Assembly (NCBI GenBank): GCA_016765495.1
Contig: JAESPV010000007.1
Span: 185,603 to 249,602 of the forward strand
Source: Desulfocapsa sp.
GTDB taxonomy: Bacteria > Desulfobacterota > Desulfobulbia > Desulfobulbales > Desulfocapsaceae
Length of the DNA: 64,000 nt
Reading direction: 5' to 3'
The notes under the pieces: model-generated
The model's input: only the letters and a program-made list of their open reading frames with translations
Database searches by the model: none
What the model was told of the DNA's origin: nothing
Shown here: positions 62,590 through 64,000 of the stretch, in pieces
Layout: each line of letters opens with the position of its first letter
How positions within the stretch are numbered: the stretch's first letter is position 1
Made by a program: the position numbers and the translations under genes

Positions 62590-63936
62590 ATGACAACAAA
62601 GAAGATTGTTCTTCGCGATGATGAGATGCCAACTCAATGGTATAACGTGGGACCTGATATCCCAAACGGCCTTCTTCCATCCCTTGATCCGGAAACAAAA
62701 GAACCCATGGGGCCTGAAAAACTTGGTGCTATCTTTCCAATGGCACTCCTTGAGCAGGAAATGTCACAGGAGCGATTTATTGACATCCCTGAAGAAGTTC
62801 TCGACGTCTTGAAGATCTGGCGCCCAGCCCCGCTCGTTCGAGCATATAGTCTGGAAAAAGCACTCGGTACCAAATCCAAAATATATTTCAAGAATGAAGG
62901 TGTTTCTCCCGTTGGATCCCATAAACCAAACTCTGCAGTTCCTCAGGCATATTATAATGCAAAGGAAGGCATCAAAAGACTGGCTACTGAGACAGGAGCC
63001 GGACAGTGGGGAAGCGCCCTCTCCTTTGCCTCCCAGAAATTTGGTCTTGAATGTATGGTTTACATGGTTCGTATCTCATTTGACCAGAAACCATACCGAA
63101 AATCCATGATGCACACCTTTGGCGCATCCATTGTGGCAAGCCCGAGCACTGAAACGACCATCGGACGCCAAATCCGCAAACAATACCCGGATACAGCCGG
63201 ATCCCTTGGTATTGCAATTTCTGAGGCCATAGAAGATGCAGCCAGCCGTGATGACACCAACTATGCACTTGGTTCGGTTTTAAATCATGTTGTTCTGCAT
63301 CAGTCCATCATCGGGCTTGAAGCTAAAAAGCAGATGGATATTGCCGGCGATTACCCGGATGTTATTATTGGCTGCTGTGGTGGCGGATCAAACTTTGCCG
63401 GTCTTGCAGTCCCCTACGTACCCGATTACCTTGATGGCAAAAAAATTCGGTTTGTCGGAGTGGAACCTGCTTCCTGCCCAACACTTACCATGGGCAAACT
63501 GGCATATGACTTTGGTGACGTTGCTCAAACTACGCCACTCTTAAATATGTACACCCTGGGACACGATTTTATTCCACCTGGAATCCATGCAGGCGGACTT
63601 CGCTATCATGGAATGGCTCCAATTGTGTCAGCTATGGTTCGTGAAAACATTATTGATCCAATCAAAGTTCATCAGCTTGAATGCTTTGAAGCGGGTGTTC
63701 TTTTTGCAAGAACAGAAGGAATCATCCCTGCACCTGAGACTTGTCACGCCATCCGCGGGGCTATCATTGAAGCCACCAGAGAACTTGACAAACCACAGAC
63801 CATCCTCTTTAACTTTTCAGGACATGGACTGATCGATATGGCATCCTATGATAAGTACTTTTCAGGTGATCTGCATAACTACGATTACCCTAAAGAAGCC
63901 ATTGAAGCATCCATGGCAAAACTTCCGAAGATATAA
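62590..63936 (+). CDS. trpB: TrpB-like pyridoxal-phosphate enzyme (TrpB2 type, tryptophan synthase beta)
   Basis: [22 protein letters not shown] (PLP Lys), [26 protein letters not shown]. Confidence 0.93.
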   Translation: MTTKKIVLRDDEMPTQWYNVGPDIPNGLLPSLDPETKEPMGPEKLGAIFPMALLEQEMSQERFIDIPEEVLDVLKIWRPAPLVRAYSLEKALGTKSKIYFKNEGVSPVGSHKPNSAVPQAYYNAKEGIKRLATETGAGQWGSALSFASQKFGLECMVYMVRISFDQKPYRKSMMHTFGASIVASPSTETTIGRQIRKQYPDTAGSLGIAISEAIEDAASRDDTNYALGSVLNHVVLHQSIIGLEAKKQMDIAGDYPDVIIGCCGGGSNFAGLAVPYVPDYLDGKKIRFVGVEPASCPTLTMGKLAYDFGDVAQTTPLLNMYTLGHDFIPPGIHAGGLRYHGMAPIVSAMVRENIIDPIKVHQLECFEAGVLFARTEGIIPAPETCHAIRGAIIEATRELDKPQTILFNFSGHGLIDMASYDKYFSGDLHNYDYPKEAIEASMAKLPKI

Positions 63937-63945
63937 ATTGGTCAA

Positions 63946-64000
63946 ATGCTTGCAGATCAACTGCATAAACTGCTTCGATTTCCCTCTTCGCAAACTGTTG
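63946..64000 (+). CDS. Possible start of a further ORF, truncated by the window
   Basis: ATG CTT GCA GAT CAA... (MLADQLHKLLRFPSSQTV) open to the window end; weak RBS. Confidence 0.3.
   Translation, partial: MLADQLHKLLRFPSSQTV

Noticed and set aside
1-64000. CRISPR arrays, integrases, prophage modules, rRNA genes
   Set aside because: No regularly spaced repeats, cas-like genes, phage structural genes or rRNA-like stretches were seen on either strand.

Overview
This 64 kb bacterial window looks like ordinary chromosome, probably from a Desulfobacterota or sulfate-reducer relative (an inference from gene content only). It is mostly housekeeping and metabolic operons with a few small decayed accessory patches. 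Main blocks are: (i) a tightly coupled minus-strand SOS mutagenesis cassette, lexA - DUF72 - imuB-like - dnaE2/imuC, with dnaE2 running off the left edge; (ii) a periplasmic beta-carbonic anhydrase, a DUF1566 protein, an SGNH hydrolase, panE, a HAD protein and a frameshifted NUDIX gene; (iii) typA and an SF2 helicase; (iv) a CHAD protein; (v) a complete urea uptake and urease locus, urtABCDE-ureDABCEFG; (vi) mltB-like, ogt and rph; (vii) a liv-type ABC transporter flanked by two phenylacetate-CoA ligases and an ACT-domain protein; (viii) a SulP transporter, an orphan higB-like toxin and IS scars; (ix) ABC-F, radical SAM, rnc, tRNA-Cys, cysE-cysK, a PEP synthase regulator, pdxA, tmk, TPR proteins, an AMIN protein, a TIGR03960-type radical SAM protein and trpB2. 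The best candidates for something new are the mutasome cassette, in which a DUF72 gene occupies the usual imuA slot and a duplicated 14-nt putative operator precedes lexA; a small membrane ORF with an in-frame TGA in a CxxU-like context next to typA; a dispersed 'GGAACGTACACGAAAT' motif seen at several gene 3' ends; and a candidate sigma-54 promoter before urtA. No CRISPR array, prophage or intact mobile element was seen. All calls come from reading the sequence; no database search was run.
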